Positions 9,124 to 19,757 of a stretch of 64,000 nt of DNA are shown here, piece after piece. The position numbers and the translations under genes are program-made. The notes under the pieces were generated by a model. The model saw only the letters and a program-made list of their open reading frames with translations, was not told where the DNA came from and searched no databases. Source of the DNA: Globisporangium splendens (Eukaryota > Oomycota > Peronosporomycetes > Pythiales > Pythiaceae); contig VFIW01000021.1 in assembly GCA_006386115.1 (NCBI GenBank), positions 496,001 to 560,000 of the forward strand. Reading direction: 5' to 3'. The stretch's first letter is position 1. Each line of letters opens with the position of its first letter.

Positions 9124-12100
9124 TTAACTGGTTATCAGATTCTCCAGGCACTTGGTCAGTGAGGCTCGGTATACGCTCGATGGATGGGTCGCCACTTTGG
9201 TTTTCGACGATACATGGAGATGTCGCTCGACGAAACTCGGATCCACGATCAAGTTTCCTTCCAGGTCGATTGCGATTTCGGTTCCAACATGCTGGTACAG
9301 CCCCCACTACAGACAACAGAGCAGACAATCAGTGCGCCATTCGCACAGCAATCAACCAAGACTTGAGAAGCAAGCAACGAGATAGATGAAGAGGCGACGT
9401 ACAAACTTGGGCACCCCCGGAACAATGTCTCCATCCATGACGACACGATAGCTCGTTGCCACGCACTTGTTATAATGGCGACAGAAGCTCGGATTGCCGA
9501 CCCGCGGTCCGCCAAAGTTGTACATGTTAACCTTCATGCTGAAATTCACGGCGAGGTCGTACGCGGCGAGGATCGCCAATGCGCCGCCCATACTGTGACC
9601 AGTGACGTACACCGTAACCCCAGGATTCTCATCCAAAATCAGGCGCGTGACCTCTTTCAGCTCGTCTCGGACAGATGCATACGCTTTCCAGAATCCTGCA
9701 TCCACACACAATCAGCCAGGTACAACCAAGTTGACCCCATCACACACAATGTTAGCATACTCACCACAAAATCCACCGAGAAAACTCACAGAGAATCCAT
9801 GACACAACTCACCACTATGGACTCGCGGCAGCGCCATATTCAGCAGCGGAATCTTCGATAGAAAATCCTTGGTCGCCTCCATGCATGTGCGTTGCCGCCA
9901 ACGTCCGCGCGATTTCACCCACAGCACTTTTTGGTGGAAACGGAGGTTGCTCTTCCAGTTTTCTCGCGACGTCGTGCCTCGAAACGCGACCACCAATCGC
10001 GTCCGATCCTGATTCAGTGCTACGACGACGTGGGTATCGGTCAAGCTGCTTCGCAGATGCGTCACGAGGTCAAACCCGTACGGCTCCAGGTCAAGCTCTC
10101 CATACCCAGAAGGCGATGGTCTTCCCGGAGGGTCAAAATATGCCTGCCACGCGATTTCCAGCAACCACGTCGCAGTCTCGACGCAAAACAAGTGTGAGTC
10201 CGGGGTCAAGAAGCCATAGTGATCGACGCGCGGCTTCTCTTCCACATGATACGCGGTTGTCGCTAACAGCCCCATGCTGTCACCCGACTCAGGCGGGAGA
10301 TGCACGAACATCACCAGGTACACATAGACCGAGAGGAAGATCAGCTTCCCGAGTGACGGTCGTCCAGAATGGGATTTCGCAAACGTGTGCACCGCGCTCT
10401 GGATGAACGGCTCGTAACCCATCAGGTACCACGTTTGCAAGAGGAAAAACACTTGCACCCCTGAGAGCACCATGACGTAGATCAGGATCAGGATCGTCTC
10501 GAGCGACAAGAAGCGATACGAGAGCTGCTGGAACCGTGTCGACATGTACGGCAACTGGCGAAGGTACACACCCGTTTGCCAGCCGATGCGCGCGATCCAC
10601 ACGAGCCACACAACCAGCATCGCGATGCGCACAAATCCGAGCGCAGTGTAGAGCTCACCTTCATGTTTCGCTAGCATCGATGAATGTGCCGTCCCATTAT
10701 GATGACGGTTGGAAGCAGAAGAAAACAGCGACGGCATGCGGATCACAGCCATCCCGACATCCACAGCCAATAACGCCACTCCAAACACGACTTTCGGGAT
10801 CAACGTGCTCTTGCGCACTGCACGGCCATGGCGATCTAGCAGGTTGAGCCAAAACACGTAGAAGAATGCCTCAGCAAAGGATTCGCACATTTCGGCGACA
10901 AACCGCGTGCGCAGACTCACGGTCTTCGACAACTCGGACACCGCGTAGATCGGATTCTGCCACAGCATGAGCACAAAACCGAGAGCGAAGACCCACTTCT
11001 GTACGGACAGAATCTCGTGCCAGCTCCCATGGTAATTCAGCACTGCGATCAACCAGCATGGAAGTGCAAATAGCGACACAACGAGGAACAGTGTGCGAAC
11101 GATCAACTCGCTCACATGCAGCGCAGGTTTCCTGTTTGCAACATGTACGTAAAGGCAAACAGTAAGCATCTTTCTCCGCATCCACTTCCAGAGATTAAAT
11201 GGGAACTGCCGACATAGACGAACGCCACGGTCGCATTACGTACGTGTATGAAAAATCGTACGACACTTTCTTGCCGAATGCGTTTGGGTACACACCTTTG
11301 AAGACCACGACGACCAAGTACGAGCCGTACCCACCTCCATCCTACAAGCAGCCCAGAGCGTCAAAAAGCGAAACAACCGCAACACGAGAGCGACGGATAA
11401 GCAACGTCCAATATGCACCAGAAAGGATGCCAAAGCGTACCCGTTCTTCAAAATCCTGCGAGATATCGAGCAGCCGCACTTTGTCGCACGCTTCCGATGG
11501 GCAGTGGACCCACACACTTTGGTTCCGTTCAGCGACAATCAGCGTTTTCGTGACGGGGGTCGTCTCGACGTCGACGCCATAGAGAAAGACGTCGTACTGC
11601 AGCGCGAAGCTTTGATCCATGAGCTCCAGCGACACTTGACCGTCCAAGGTGCTCGCGTGAGGGCGCCAGTTGTGCCAGAGCACGTCCATTTGCTGCAATT
11701 CATTGCCTTCGTCGCCTTCTTGCAGCGATGCCGGCGCCGTCGAGTTGATCACTTCGCTGATATCTAGCGCCAACTCAATGGACCCAGCGTACCACGACAC
11801 ATTGTTGACAAGCCCCGACCATCGCGCGACGCCCTTCTTCTTGTCCACAATAATGCACGGCTCTTCTGTATGCAGCAGCAGGCGCTCACTGGTGTTACAG
11901 AGACCGCCTGGTAACGTGACGACGGTGCCGAGAAAGCCCTGACTCTGCAGATACGGCATCGCGATCGCCACGCAGAACGCGAGATACGTGATCCACAGCA
12001 CCGTCGTCGCGGCTCTCGATGACAGCGTCTCCAGACGGATGCGCGCATGGATCATGCCGCCATCGTCATGCGGCTGCCGTGGCTTCTTCTTCGTTCTCGC

Positions 12101-12451
12101 ATGTACCATTTCGCCATTCTCACCATCACCGTCAGAGTCGGAATCCTCGACTGCTAGCAGCGCAGACGACGGCGATGTGGTCTTGGCTGCCAAGCGCTTC
12201 TCCTGCATGCGCGTGCGCATCTCGTACGTGTCGCGGAACAGCTCCGACGACGCGTAGCCGCTCGAGTGGAACAGCAGCGGACGGTACACTTTGGTCTCTG
12301 GGTCATCCTGGGCATCGACGGCTGCTGCTGCAGAAGCTGCAAAGCCACCACCGCGTGCGTCTACGGTGTCTGTGCGTCCTGTGGAGCCATGCGCGCTGCT
12401 GAGTCTTCTGTCGGCCGTCCGATCCGCGGCGCCATGACGCGCATTCGGCAT
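9124..12451 (-). CDS. TMEM181/Wntless-like multispan membrane protein fused to a class 3 lipase
   Basis: Five exons in frame: 12451-11441, 11341-11294, 11205-9813, 9695-9403, 9306-9124, about 975 residues. The first ~140 residues are Ser/Asp/Arg-rich and probably cytosolic. One membrane helix (TTVLWITYLAFCVAIAMPYL) leads into a ~200-residue lumenal or extracellular beta-rich region with several NxS/T sites and two Cys near the start. Seven further membrane helices follow, the arrangement of the GOLD-type TMEM181/Wntless (MIG-14) superfamily. The C-terminal ~260 residues are a class 3 alpha/beta lipase: nucleophile GHSMGGALA, Asp in DGDIVPGVP, His in LYQHVGTEI, then NLIVDPSFVERHLH. The lipase should face the cytosol and could release lipid signals from the same membrane. 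The second donor was chosen because it alone preserves frame; the other splice sites are well supported. Confidence 0.72.
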
Positions 12452-12722
12452 GTTGCCCCTTGTGCGCAATTTAGGTAGGATATCGATTCTTCAAAAGAAC
12501 ACTCTGCAAGGCAATGCAATGCAATAAATACCGGTAGTATTTTGTATGGAATAGCGTATACTGTACAATGCATATTGAAAATGCATTGTGTCATATTGTA
12601 TTGGCAGACAATGTTTTTTGTACCCATTTCAAACACACAAAGCAGCCACCATTTACTTGCTCAAGATCATTATTTCTCGCAACGCTGGCCTAAAGCGTGG
12701 TCTCCACCATGCTTCTGGGTGT
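12452..12722. other. Spacer between two minus-strand genes
   Basis: AT-rich. Includes the short imperfect palindrome AATGCATATTGAAAATGCATT near 12567-12587. It should contain the promoter of the lipase fusion gene. No gene seen. Confidence 0.35.
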
Positions 12723-14290
12723 TTACGTCCCCCACGGATCATTGAAAGTAGCGCTACTAGCTGGCCGCAGCTGCTCTGGAGCGTCGAACGGGTTGTCAAA
12801 AGGCGATAACGCCCAGGTGGAGTCGTTTTTGCTTATGCCACGATCTCCTCCACCACTGGCTGTGAAATCCATACCTGGAAACGCCATCGCTGACGACACC
12901 ATTGCGCCAGTGTAAAACGGATTCGACGCGCTCTCGCTTGCACTTTGCATCCCAGCAGGGATGGTACGTGATGCCCCCTCAGTGTGCGGATCGGTCACCA
13001 TCATCCTGTTTGACGGATCGGACGCGATCTGAAGATGCTGGCGGCCACAAAACACGTGCAATGCATCCCGTGGGGTCTCGACAAACTCACGGATGTTTGC
13101 ACTGGACGAACGGATCTCCAGCACGCCAGACCATCGTGTACGCATGCCGGAACCGTCTGCAGTTGCATCAAAGGAAGCGGTCAACGTCACGGACGCGGCA
13201 ATAAACTGCTCCCATCGCGTCTCCGTCAAGAACGCAATCTGCGAGAGAACAGTGCAAACATGGAGTCAGCAAAGCACTCCCAACAACACAAATTTGCTTC
13301 ATTGTCGTTTCTTCAAACAAACAAAGAAGGAAAGCAAATAACTTACGTGAATCTGGATCGGGGTGTCAATCAGCAGATCTTGGATGATAGCAACTCTGAT
13401 GGAGCAACGCTTCACAAGACACTGACAGAAAGAGAGGAGTTTCTCTGTGCTTTCAGAGTGCAACACCGACTCAATCGGGAAGAGGCAACTCGCTTCAGCG
13501 CTACAACAAAAGTATGAGCAAGAACGACACCCTGTCAATCTCGAGACGAATTTGGTATCAACCATTTCCGTGAGACTTAGCTAGAGTTGTCCGCTTACCT
13601 TTGCCATGTGTGCTGGAAGAACACTCCAGTTGCGAATTGGTGCTTTGGCGAGCGCAAGAGTGCATCAAAATGCAGCACAAACTTCTCTGACGGCGACAAC
13701 CGGATCGGGATCACCTGCGGCTGGTCATCTCCACTGGCAGAAGAAGAATCCACTTCGTTGAACACGACCTGGAAGAAGAAACTCGTCTGAGCAAACGTCT
13801 GCACTTGAAAGCGCTTCTCACTCTTGAACACACCAAAGCACGGGAGACTCCCACTCGCATTGCCTCCTTGCATGAGACGCAGCTTCAAATCGTTGGATCC
13901 ATCAATGCATTTCACGGCGCTAAGTGGTCGAATATGGATCTCAAAGCCATTCAATGGCACGTCCGTGAGGTTGCAGCAGCTCACACAGATCGCCACAGCA
14001 TCTTCATGTCCAGGAAGAGGTTGCTTGTACGTGACGTGGAGCGAGAATGGATCGGCACTTCCAGTGACGATAACAGCCTCGTGCTCGAGGTCACTGAACG
14101 AGTCCGCATGCACGGGTGAATCCGACGAATGCTTTTTATTCGACATGACCTCTTGATACTTTTGAGGAACGAACAAATGCGACGGATAGAACATCTCCTG
14201 TGAGTACAAACTCTGCTCGCGTGCCGCTTTCGCCAGCGAAAGAAGCTGCTCTTGCATCCTGAGAGTAGGTAATACGACACGGAACTCCAT
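12723..14290 (-). CDS. Endocytic-adaptor-like protein with appendage-type domain and NPF/DPW motifs
   Basis: Three exons: 14290-13599, 13500-13347 and 13238-12723, 453 residues, with phases consistent at every junction. The region around residues 65-230 reads as a beta-sandwich like an adaptin or TPLATE appendage (SADPFSLHVTYKQPLPG, CCNLTDVPLNGFEIHIRPL, FFFQVVFNEVD). The C-terminal ~110 residues are disordered and carry SNPF, DNPFDAPE and a terminal FNDPWGT. NPF motifs bind EH-domain proteins and DPW/DPF motifs bind the AP-2 alpha appendage, so a role in clathrin-coated vesicle formation is a fair inference. It is far too short to be a whole adaptin or TPLATE. An upstream exon before 14290 cannot be excluded, because the frame stays open to about 14303. 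Family assignment is tentative. Confidence 0.5.
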
Positions 14291-14642
14291 CAGTAAATTG
14301 ATCCCCTCTACACAAGCAAAAAAAACACCAACAAGTTCCTTACATGTGGTGTTGCACGACGATCTTGCGAGGTGCTGTCACGTACGACAACTATTTAGTA
14401 TCGGGAAAGCGAAAAAAGTCGCGCGTTGGACCATGCACGTCACGCTTCATAAAGTACCGGAGCCGCGTAGCTCCAAAGGACACTGTAGAACATCCAGCTG
14501 AGCGAAGTTAATACAGGCGAGCTTGCTCACAACTGTTGTGCTATGGCGCAAGAAAGACGTGTCTTACCAGCTTGTGTCGCGGAAGTTGTGTCTCATTGGA
14601 GTCGAAAGAGATCCACGCGTAGCTTCAATGGACAGATAATAC
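14291..14642. other. Spacer between adaptor-like gene and DDX59 gene
   Basis: About 350 bp with no supported gene. A short upstream exon of the adaptor-like gene could be here, ending at a GTAAGG donor near 14345, but the joined frame does not work cleanly. Confidence 0.35.
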
Positions 14643-16742
14643 TCATCGCATCAACCGCATCTTCTTCTTCGTTTGTTCCGACCACTCGCGCCAATCTGCC
14701 ACTGGCTTTCCCAGTTCATCGCTCACTTGACCCTGAACTCGGAATGCTCGCTTCGACTCATCAATAACCGCTGTGCTGGAACGGAATGCTGTTTTCTGTG
14801 CATCTTTATGGAGACTCTGATAGATCTCGCGAGGCACAGCCACCTTGACAGATCGCAAAACACCAACCAACTCTGCAAACACACATTTGTCATCCGCATT
14901 CACCATCACCAACGCAGTACCACTACAGTCACTCCCTCGCCCAGTACGACCAATCAAGTGGATGTAGTCGGCAACTCTGCTCGGAAAATCAAACACCACG
15001 ACATTCTGCACTTGAAGGAGATCCATGCCACGACTCAGTACGTTTGTCGATACCAGGACGCGAATGCCCTCGTTCACAAATGCTTCCAGTGCTTTCAACC
15101 GTTCTTGCTGTGACTTGTCCGCGTGGATGGAAGCGGACGGGATTCGAGTTTGCTTCTCAACTGCGTCGGCTAACAAATCGGCACCAATCTTGGACCGCAC
15201 AAACACCAGCTGTTTTCCACACGTACACAACAGCAACACATAGTGATATCAACATTATGCCAAACAAGCAAATTGTTGATCAAGCTACGATGAGTATACC
15301 GTTGTCTCTTGCTGCTTGGCTTGAAGAAATTCGAACAGCTCTTTTTTCTTGGACTTGTCTTCGACCCACACAACGGTCTGCCGAATGTTCGGGTTCACTG
15401 TTAACGTGTCAGAGCCGCTCTCTATGTTGTGCCGATTGTTCGCACCGATCTCGACGTAAACAAAACCAGACGCCTGACTCGGCGCATTGGCATAACCGCG
15501 GGTCAGGACTTGCTTCACGAGTGACTTGATACGCGAGGACATCGTCGCACTGAAGAAAAGCATCTGCAGGCTCGGGATCGGTGGCAACCACGCCACGATT
15601 TGGATAATCTGCGCGTGGAACCCGATGTCAAGCATCATGTCCACTTCGTCCACGACACAGCAAATCACGGACTCCAAGAAGGATTCTTGCTTGTGTTGGG
15701 AGCCACTGCTACCGTTGTTCCTCATATGCACGTGATGATTTGTCGCGATATCGATGAGCCTCCCAGGGGTCGCAATAATCACTTGAACACCTGTGCTTAG
15801 TCGATGCAACTGAGGAGGTATGGAGAAGCCACCGATCAGTAGCGCTGTCTTCATCATTGGGATCCCGTGGACAAGAATCTTCGTCACGTCCTCGATTTGG
15901 ATTGCGAGCTCACGAATTGGCGCAAGAATGAGCGCCAATGGTGCGCGTGCGTGGTCTCCAATAGACTGGGCATTAATGATTTGCGCAAGCGTTGGGATAA
16001 GGTAGGCTGCCGTCTTCCCGGTTCCTGTCGGTGCAACCACTAGCAGCTGTGAACAAACACGGGTTATAGGAAGTTAGCACACTTAAACCACCCACAAAAA
16101 TGTATGCGCGTACGTACATGTTTGCGTTGCAACGCACAGGGAATAACCTGCATCTGCACGGGTGTGGGCGTTGCGTACATCTTGGCCTGCATGGTCGCGT
16201 ACAATTTTGGCGGCAGCGCACACTCTGCGAAATCCGTGATCGGAAACGGTATCTCACGCTCGTAGCGTGCGCCGTTGTCACGCTCGTAGCGTGCGCCGTT
16301 GTCACGCTCAGTCCTGCCACCACAGCCTTTGCTGCTATCGTCGTTGTCGTCGTCGTAATAGACTCGAATCGCGAGTCGTTTGCGTAGCATTTTCGCTGCT
16401 AGTGCACGTTGCGTGGTTTGCGCTTGTGCTGTTGCGCGCGCTTGGTCGTGCCTGGCGACGCACTTGTCGCGGCACTCGATACTGCACACATCTTCGTCCG
16501 TGGCGTCGCAAATGTACGCGCCATAGCGGCCACACATCTAAAAACGTTGGATGGTTCACAAGGAAAGGTGAGGACAGTAGCAAAGTATACACACAAATAC
16601 ACAGACGTACCACACAGTGGGGCTCGCCTTCCTCGTCTCGCGGCAGCCGCTGGCTGATCGCGAATCGGACGATGGCGTCGCTCTCCACTTCCTCTTCTGG
16701 GTCAACTTGATCATCGTCGTTGCAGGCTTGGAGAGCGCTCAT
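14643..16742 (-). CDS. DDX59-like DEAD-box RNA helicase with HIT zinc finger
   Basis: ATP-dependent RNA helicase. Four exons 16742-16611, 16537-16118, 16046-15300 and 15209-14643 give 621 residues; every intron falls between codons. The N-terminal zinc finger (CVMCGRYGAYIC, then DVCSIECRDKC) is the HIT type that marks DDX59. Helicase motifs follow in order: TPTPVQMQVIP (Q), APTGTGKT (I), PIRELAI (Ia), TPGRL (Ib), DEVD (II, instead of DEAD), SAT (III), LVFVRSK (IV), STNVLSRGMD (V), HLIGRTGRG (VI). Motif VI has Leu where Arg or Gln is usual. The C-terminal tail is basic. Between finger and Q motif is an in-frame 24-bp tandem duplication giving ERDNGARY twice. DDX59 is linked to cilia in animals, which would fit a zoospore-forming organism; that link is only inference. 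Confidence 0.88.
16254..16301. repeat. 24-bp perfect tandem duplication inside the DDX59-like gene
   Basis: TCACGCTCGTAGCGTGCGCC... is present twice in direct succession at 16254-16277 and 16278-16301. It is in frame and adds one extra octapeptide to the linker before the helicase core. Confidence 0.9.
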
Positions 16743-17254
16743 TATTGCTGCAAAATGGAAAGTGTGGGGCAGAGTGTGAGGGCGGACGGTGGTGGATCAA
16801 TAAGGGATAGGGGTACGCTCTTGCTCCACTGAATTATGCCCCCTCCCTCAAGTGGCGAAAATGCATGTGGGCAGACAGACATAAGGCAGGACTGCCTGGC
16901 AATGCGGCGTATCGTGCATGGTGTCATGTGCACTACACACAGAGAAACCACCATGTGCTACATAAAGTCGCACGCTTGAATCCTCCGTGCGCTGGAATAC
17001 GGGTCGCCTGCAGCGCCATTTGTCAACGAGCAAAGTCTCCCTTCCTGTCGCATGCAGAATTCCCTATGCTCATTACAGATAATGTGATCGATAGCAACCA
17101 CACATGCATCGCCATAGCGTTCTCCAAGTGCACCACGTTCCTGTTTACTAATATTACTTGAAAAAAGAGAGAGAGAGAGAGAGAGAGAGAAGAATCGCTG
17201 CGTGCCAGCCCTCTCCACTGCCGGTCGCTTGGTCCAATCGTTATCCTTTCCTTC
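16743..17254. other. Spacer between DDX59 and a small membrane-protein gene
   Basis: No gene supported. Contains a (GA)12 run at 17167-17190, listed separately. Confidence 0.4.
17167..17190. repeat. (GA)12 microsatellite
   Basis: Perfect GA run directly after a short A tract; about 65 bp beyond the stop codon of the small membrane-protein gene. Confidence 0.9.
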
Positions 17255-17903
17255 TCATACGCTCTTTGCGGTCGCGAGCGGCGGGGACGGTGACGTGTAG
17301 CGCTCCATGGGGGACATATGCTGCGCCAAGGGCAGCTCCTCGTCCGAGTCTTCGATCTCGTAGTACGAGTTTCTTCGCACAAACGTCTCCGTGATGAATC
17401 CGAGTTCGCCCGAGTGTATCTTCTCGCGTTTCCACAGCACATAACAGACGACCACGCAGGCACCATACAACGCTCCTGTCATTCAAGCATCTCGCGCACC
17501 AGCTTCCTTTCAAACTTGCAGTCCACACACCGCACCATGATAAGCGACGCCCACTCACCAGCTTTGAAGCACGCGTTCGCGATCGTCTCTGGATTTTTCG
17601 CGCCATGGACAAACATCGGCTGCAGCTTCAGCAGTGCGCCAATGATCGTCTACGCATCCACAGCCACGCACATATAACACGGATTCCGGAAGTCAGTCAA
17701 TCCATCGCATCGAAACTCACGCGTTGCACTGAGAAAGACATGACCGCACCAGAAAGATGAACCCAGCGAAGCCAAAGATGATCCCAAACAGATACCCTAC
17801 AGAGCAGCAGCACACGCAAACACACAGACAGTGCGTCAGTCCCCTGTATGTGCAGCAGCATGCGCCAGTGGACTCGCATTTCCGTACGCGAACTCTTGCT
17901 CAT
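17255..17903 (-). CDS. Small membrane protein, unidentified
   Basis: A multi-exon minus gene. Exon 1 is ATGAGCAAGAGTTCGC at 17903-17888 followed by GTACGG. A second exon ending near 17727 encodes YLFGIIFGFAGFIFLVRSCL, a membrane segment. A third, about 17650-17577, encodes IGALLKLQPMFVHGAKNPE. The last, about 17480-17255, encodes GALYGACVVVCYVLWKREK, a second membrane segment, then an acidic tail EIEDSDEELPLAQHMS ending SPSPPLATAKSV. The join between exons two and three is not resolved: the obvious GT donor gives the wrong phase. Two helices and a cytosolic acidic tail suggest a small ER or plasma-membrane protein. I do not recognise the family. Confidence 0.45.
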
Positions 17904-17965
17904 GGCCGTCGTCTCCTTCACTTCCTTTTCTCACTCGCCTTCTGTTATGACAAATGGGACCTTTT

Positions 17966-17968
<3 letters not shown>

Positions 17969-17996
<28 letters not shown>
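17969..17996. repeat. (CT)14 microsatellite
   Basis: Perfect CT run upstream of the small membrane-protein gene; together with the GA run at 17167 it flanks that gene in opposite orientation. Confidence 0.9.
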
Positions 17997-18001
<5 letters not shown>

Positions 18002-18931
18002 TGTACCGCAAGGAGACCCGCTTCTTCCTCTACAAGAGCAGAGGTCATTTCATCTCCTTTTTAGCCAATCAATAAAATCAGTTGCAGAGTAAGTCGCCAA
18101 TCAGCAGCCGATTTGAACATGCACAGGGTTACAAAGTGGTACACTCTGCAGTTTCAACAGATCAGAGTTGCACACTTCGTAACCTTGGACAAGGTTACAC
18201 TTCGTACCCCCTAGATTTGCACGATGCTCGACACCAGCGCGCAAGATCGAGTGACACGGACACTCTCTGCTGCTCATTTGTTTCCACGAAGGACGCACCT
18301 CTCCAAGTGACTCGGAGACTGAGTCCACAAGAATGGACCATATGGCCGAGCCGATCTCGTCCCAAGAGACACAACGGGCATATCAGTTCAGATCGCTTTT
18401 CTACAGTACGCACACCGGGCAGAGGCATGCATTGAAAAAGCTCCGTTTGCGTTGTTGTGCGCTTGCCATCGCAATAGAGACTCCGACACGAGGGAGTGGC
18501 CATTTAGTGTCTGCAAAACAAAAACGGAAGCAGAGTTTTGGGGTGGGATCCTCGAAAGAAACGCCATTTGTAGAAGCGTTATCAAACGAATTGGCAATCC
18601 CGCTGGCCTGGCTCTAACCCTGGGTACGTGGCGTCGTGAGACCAGCATCCTTCTCATGAATGCATCTCAGTATTGGATAAATTGTATGATTCGGGTATGT
18701 GCTATTTTTGCGAACTATAATCTAACTGTAGAGAATGTCATATATGAACCCATATCCTTTGTAAATACAAAACCTTGAACCAAGTCGACAGCAAGGAGGG
18801 TACAGGGACTGCCCTGTCTGCAGCAGGAGGGAAACACAGGCGATCAATCAACCACTCGAGCTTGCGGCATCTCGACAGCTCGCCTGCGACACGACGCGAC
18901 GCGAATGAGAGGCGATGACCTCCCTGTCGCC
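17997..18931. other. Intergenic region before the first FSH hydrolase
   Basis: No gene supported in about 930 bp; frames are short and codon use is irregular. GTAACCTT and AAGGTTAC form a perfect 8-bp stem with a GGAC loop at 18179-18198. The remainder may be old repeat sequence. Confidence 0.4.
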
Positions 18932-18950
18932 GTCATTCTCACATTTTCTC
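18932..18950 (+). promoter_or_regulatory. Oomycete initiator plus flanking element of FSH hydrolase 1
   Basis: GTCATTCTCACATTTTCTC resembles TCATTYYNCAWTTT with a one-base insertion. It ends 16 bp before the ATG at 18966, so the in-frame upstream Met at 18915 would lie outside the transcript, supporting the shorter start. Confidence 0.5.
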
Positions 18951-18965
18951 CGCACCTGCCGCAAG

Positions 18966-19757
18966 ATGTCCGCGACGACGAAGAAGCTCCGCGTGCTGTG
19001 CCTGCACGGCTTCCGCACAAACGTCAAGGTGATGCAGAACCAGACGGCCACGCTGCGCGCGCTGCTTGGCGACGACGCCGAGTTCACGTTCCTCAATGGC
19101 CCATACAAGGCCAAGGGTCCGTCAGCCGAGGGCATTCGGCGCCAATACAGCAACGACGCTCCGTTTTACGAATGGTGCGCGCTCGGGTATGTCCAGGGTC
19201 TCGACAAGGACAAAGAGGATGCCGACGCCGCAAAGACAGAGTGGCGTGAGTTATATATTGGCTTCGAGAAAACGGCCGAGTTCCTTGACGCGCATCTGCG
19301 GCAGCATGGACCGTACGATGTCGTCATTGGGTTTTCCCAGGGTGCCGCGGTGCTCACGATCCTCTCGATGATTTATCTGCGGAAGCAGCCATCACAGCGC
19401 TGGTGGAACCTCTGCGTATGTGTCGGTGGGGTCCCCGTTCGCGACGTCTCGATGCGTCCGCTGTTTGAGAAACCGAATGGCGAGCTGATTCTGCTGCCGT
19501 TCCCATCCATTCACATCATGGGCCGCAAAGACTCGCTGTACAAAGACTCGATCCAACTCGCCGCCATGTACGAAGACCGACCGGCCGGGTCCGTGATGAA
19601 AAAGCTCGTGTTCGAGCACAACGGCGGCCATAACTTCCCGCCAGCGAAACACAACCCGGGCTTTTACGAGAACCTCGCTGATCTCATCCGACAGCACTGC
19701 GGGCTCCGACCAACCTCAGCGCAACCCAAACGTGTCGCTCTTTACGCCTCGCTGTAG
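18966..19757 (+). CDS. FSH1/DUF341-family serine hydrolase, copy 1
   Basis: Intronless, 263 residues. An alpha/beta hydrolase of the FSH1 family, predicted cytosolic, related to yeast Fsh1-3 and human OVCA2; physiological substrate unknown but probably a short ester or thioester. The family start is KLRVLCLHGFRTN. Catalytic residues are visible: Ser124 in GFSQGA, Asp189 in GRKDSLY, His222 in GGHNFP. No signal peptide or membrane segment. First of six paralogs in the window and the one lying apart from the rest, separated from them by the LINE. Start chosen at MSATTKK because paralogs begin at the same place and the core promoter lies just before it. Confidence 0.9.
   Translation: MSATTKKLRVLCLHGFRTNVKVMQNQTATLRALLGDDAEFTFLNGPYKAKGPSAEGIRRQYSNDAPFYEWCALGYVQGLDKDKEDADAAKTEWRELYIGFEKTAEFLDAHLRQHGPYDVVIGFSQGAAVLTILSMIYLRKQPSQRWWNLCVCVGGVPVRDVSMRPLFEKPNGELILLPFPSIHIMGRKDSLYKDSIQLAAMYEDRPAGSVMKKLVFEHNGGHNFPPAKHNPGFYENLADLIRQHCGLRPTSAQPKRVALYASL

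Noticed and set aside
16335..16742. Single ORF extending beyond DDX59 exon 1
   Set aside because: After the GTACGT donor at 16610 the translation loses similarity; the zinc-finger cysteines are restored only by splicing.
17167..17996. GA and CT runs as ends of a transposon around the small membrane-protein gene
   Set aside because: They are simple microsatellites with no shared flanking sequence or duplication, and such runs occur elsewhere in the window.
18915..18965. Longer N-terminus for FSH copy 1
   Set aside because: The likely transcription start lies downstream of this Met and paralogs begin at the second Met.
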